Source: an uncultured Fidelibacterota bacterium
GTDB taxonomy: Bacteria > Fidelibacterota > Marinisomatia > Marinisomatales > UBA8229
DNA length: 15,927 nucleotides
Assembly: GCA_913054425.1 (NCBI GenBank)
Contig: CAJXJG010000019.1
Coordinates: 1-15,927, forward strand
Direction: 5' to 3'
Below, piece by piece: positions 15,125-15,927 of the stretch; within the stretch, counting starts at the first letter, position 1, and each line of letters opens with the position of its first letter. The position numbers and the translations under genes were made by a program. The notes under the pieces were generated by a model. It was given only the letters and a program-made list of their open reading frames with translations, made no database searches and was not told the origin of the DNA.

Positions 15125-15145
15125 ATTAATTCTCTAATTAATTTT
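15125..15145. terminator. AT-only inverted repeat between convergent genes
   Basis: ATTAATT (15125-15131) and AATTAAT (15136-15142) form a 7-bp stem around CTCT, followed on the plus strand by TTT. It lies between the permease stop (15107) and the barrel-protein stop, which falls within the right arm (15138-15140). With no GC pairs it would be a weak terminator; it is the only candidate in this 30-nt gap. Confidence 0.25.
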
Positions 15146-15927
15146 GATTTTCAGGAACAGGAAGCGGACCTTCATCAGTTTCATTTGCTTGAATTTCATC
15201 TTTTCTACTTCCAAAACTGGTAATTGTTACCCCCATTGATAAATTAAGTCCCTTCATTGTATGAATCCAGAGACCGTTACGAAAAGCCAGGCCTACATCA
15301 AAAATGACCGGTCCTTTGTGTATCCCGAATCCCATTGATAATTCCTTGAAATCTGATCCACCATAACTAAATCCTATCCTGAGTGGAACAGTAGAAAATT
15401 TTGTCGATTCCAAAGCAATCGACCACTTCCATTTTTTTCTCGCATAAAACCGGTTTTCAAATCCTGCCACCAGGTCAGATGCAATAACCATTTGCGGTAA
15501 ACGGCGGGAAATACCAATTCTAAAAAGAGTGGGATAATCAGTTGTAAATTCATTCAAGTTGCCATCTTCATCCAGGTCTTTTACAATTTTTTGCTCACTG
15601 GTAAAAAGAGAATCCGAGGTAAGGGTAGAAACACCAAGAGAATCAATTGAATAAGTATACAGAACAGCTGATGAATCATCCAATATTTCCCCACCCCAGG
15701 TCATATGCCATATATCATCCTCATTTCCATATTTATTATCCGGACCCGCAAGAAAATCCTTTACCATACTCGGTTTATTCCAACTGATACTCCCGATCGC
15801 ATTAATAATGGAAAACCCTGCTTTCCAACCGTTGATCTCCTGAGTCGCAAATCCAAAATCGACTCCAAACCCGCTCCCTCCAAAACCCTGACGGAGAAAA
15901 TACACACCTTCTCCATATACTGTTTCA
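15138..15927 (-). CDS. Probable outer-membrane beta-barrel protein, C-terminal part (partial)
   Basis: The frame stays open to the right edge (the first visible codons give ETVYGEGVYFLRQGFGGSG), so the N terminus and any signal peptide lie outside. The GTG at 15905 is probably internal. The visible ~262 residues alternate short aromatic and glycine-rich strands such as GFGVDFGFAT, WKWSIALEST, PLRIGFSYGG and LNLSMGVTITSFG. These look like transmembrane beta-strands of an FCB-type barrel (PorV or DUF5723-like). Loops are acidic: GPDNKYGNEDDIW and DLDEDGNLNE, the latter a DxDxDG calcium-type pattern. The chain ends in a hydrophilic tail (EIQANETDEGPLPVPENQN) instead of an aromatic residue, so it is not a textbook C-terminal insertion signal. 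Function and partner are not known. It converges on the LPS permease gene with 30 nt between stops. Confidence 0.65.
   Translation of the reverse strand, partial: ETVYGEGVYFLRQGFGGSGFGVDFGFATQEINGWKAGFSIINAIGSISWNKPSMVKDFLAGPDNKYGNEDDIWHMTWGGEILDDSSAVLYTYSIDSLGVSTLTSDSLFTSEQKIVKDLDEDGNLNEFTTDYPTLFRIGISRRLPQMVIASDLVAGFENRFYARKKWKWSIALESTKFSTVPLRIGFSYGGSDFKELSMGFGIHKGPVIFDVGLAFRNGLWIHTMKGLNLSMGVTITSFGSRKDEIQANETDEGPLPVPENQN

Noticed and set aside
1..15927. CRISPR array, tRNA, insertion sequence or defence island
   Set aside because: No regularly spaced repeats, cloverleaf genes, transposase motifs or known defence domains were seen on either strand; the content is core metabolism.

Overview
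The window is a compact, fairly AT-rich stretch of bacterial chromosome with about 16 protein genes and almost no spacer. It shows no tRNA, rRNA, insertion sequence, CRISPR array or phage gene. The content points to a Gram-negative, didermic bacterium: there is an LptF/LptG-type lipopolysaccharide permease, a peptidoglycan-recycling etherase and an outer-membrane beta-barrel-like protein. The bifunctional nuclease with a UVR tail, the archaeal-type phosphoglucose/phosphomannose isomerase, the Asn substitution in RNase III and the barrel protein suggest the Fibrobacterota-Chlorobiota-Bacteroidota (FCB) superphylum. A Marinimicrobia (SAR406)-like lineage is my best guess, but this is inference and no 16S rRNA gene is present.

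Region 1 (1-7007, + strand) holds the tail of a gene cut by the window edge, then the classical yceD-rpmF-plsX-fabH-fabD-fabG-acpP-fabF-rnc cluster. These genes cover phospholipid initiation (PlsX), type II fatty acid initiation (FabD, FabH), the first reduction (FabG), the carrier (AcpP) and elongation (FabF), together with ribosomal protein L32 and RNase III. The genes abut or overlap (plsX/fabH 0 nt, fabH/fabD 1 nt, fabD/fabG 8 nt), except for a 121-nt gap between acpP and fabF. No dehydratase (fabZ), enoyl reductase or acetyl-CoA carboxylase lies here. The yceD gene carries a clear +1 frameshift.

Region 2 (7010-13939, - strand) meets rnc tail to tail with 2 nt between stop codons. In transcription order it holds an AGCS-type sodium:amino acid symporter, murQ, a small unrecognised gene, a phosphomannomutase/phosphoglucomutase, a trans-polyprenyl diphosphate synthase, a bifunctional phosphoglucose/phosphomannose isomerase and a bifunctional nuclease. 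The isomerase and mutase together connect fructose-6-P to mannose-1-P and glucose-1-P for sugar-nucleotide synthesis. MurQ feeds recycled cell-wall sugar into the same hexose-phosphate pool. The prenyl synthase supplies isoprenoid chains.

Region 3 (13940-15927) has a divergent intergenic region with overlapping -10-like boxes, an LptF/LptG family permease on +, and converging on it the 3' part of a beta-barrel-like protein gene that runs off the right edge.

The most interesting points are the broken or frameshifted yceD, a MurQ whose usual SGRTPY motif is altered at three positions, an unrecognised 102-residue protein between murQ and the mutase gene followed by a strong hairpin, and the frequent use of TTG and GTG starts. 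I do not see a convincing new defence or mobile system; this is mostly core chromosome.
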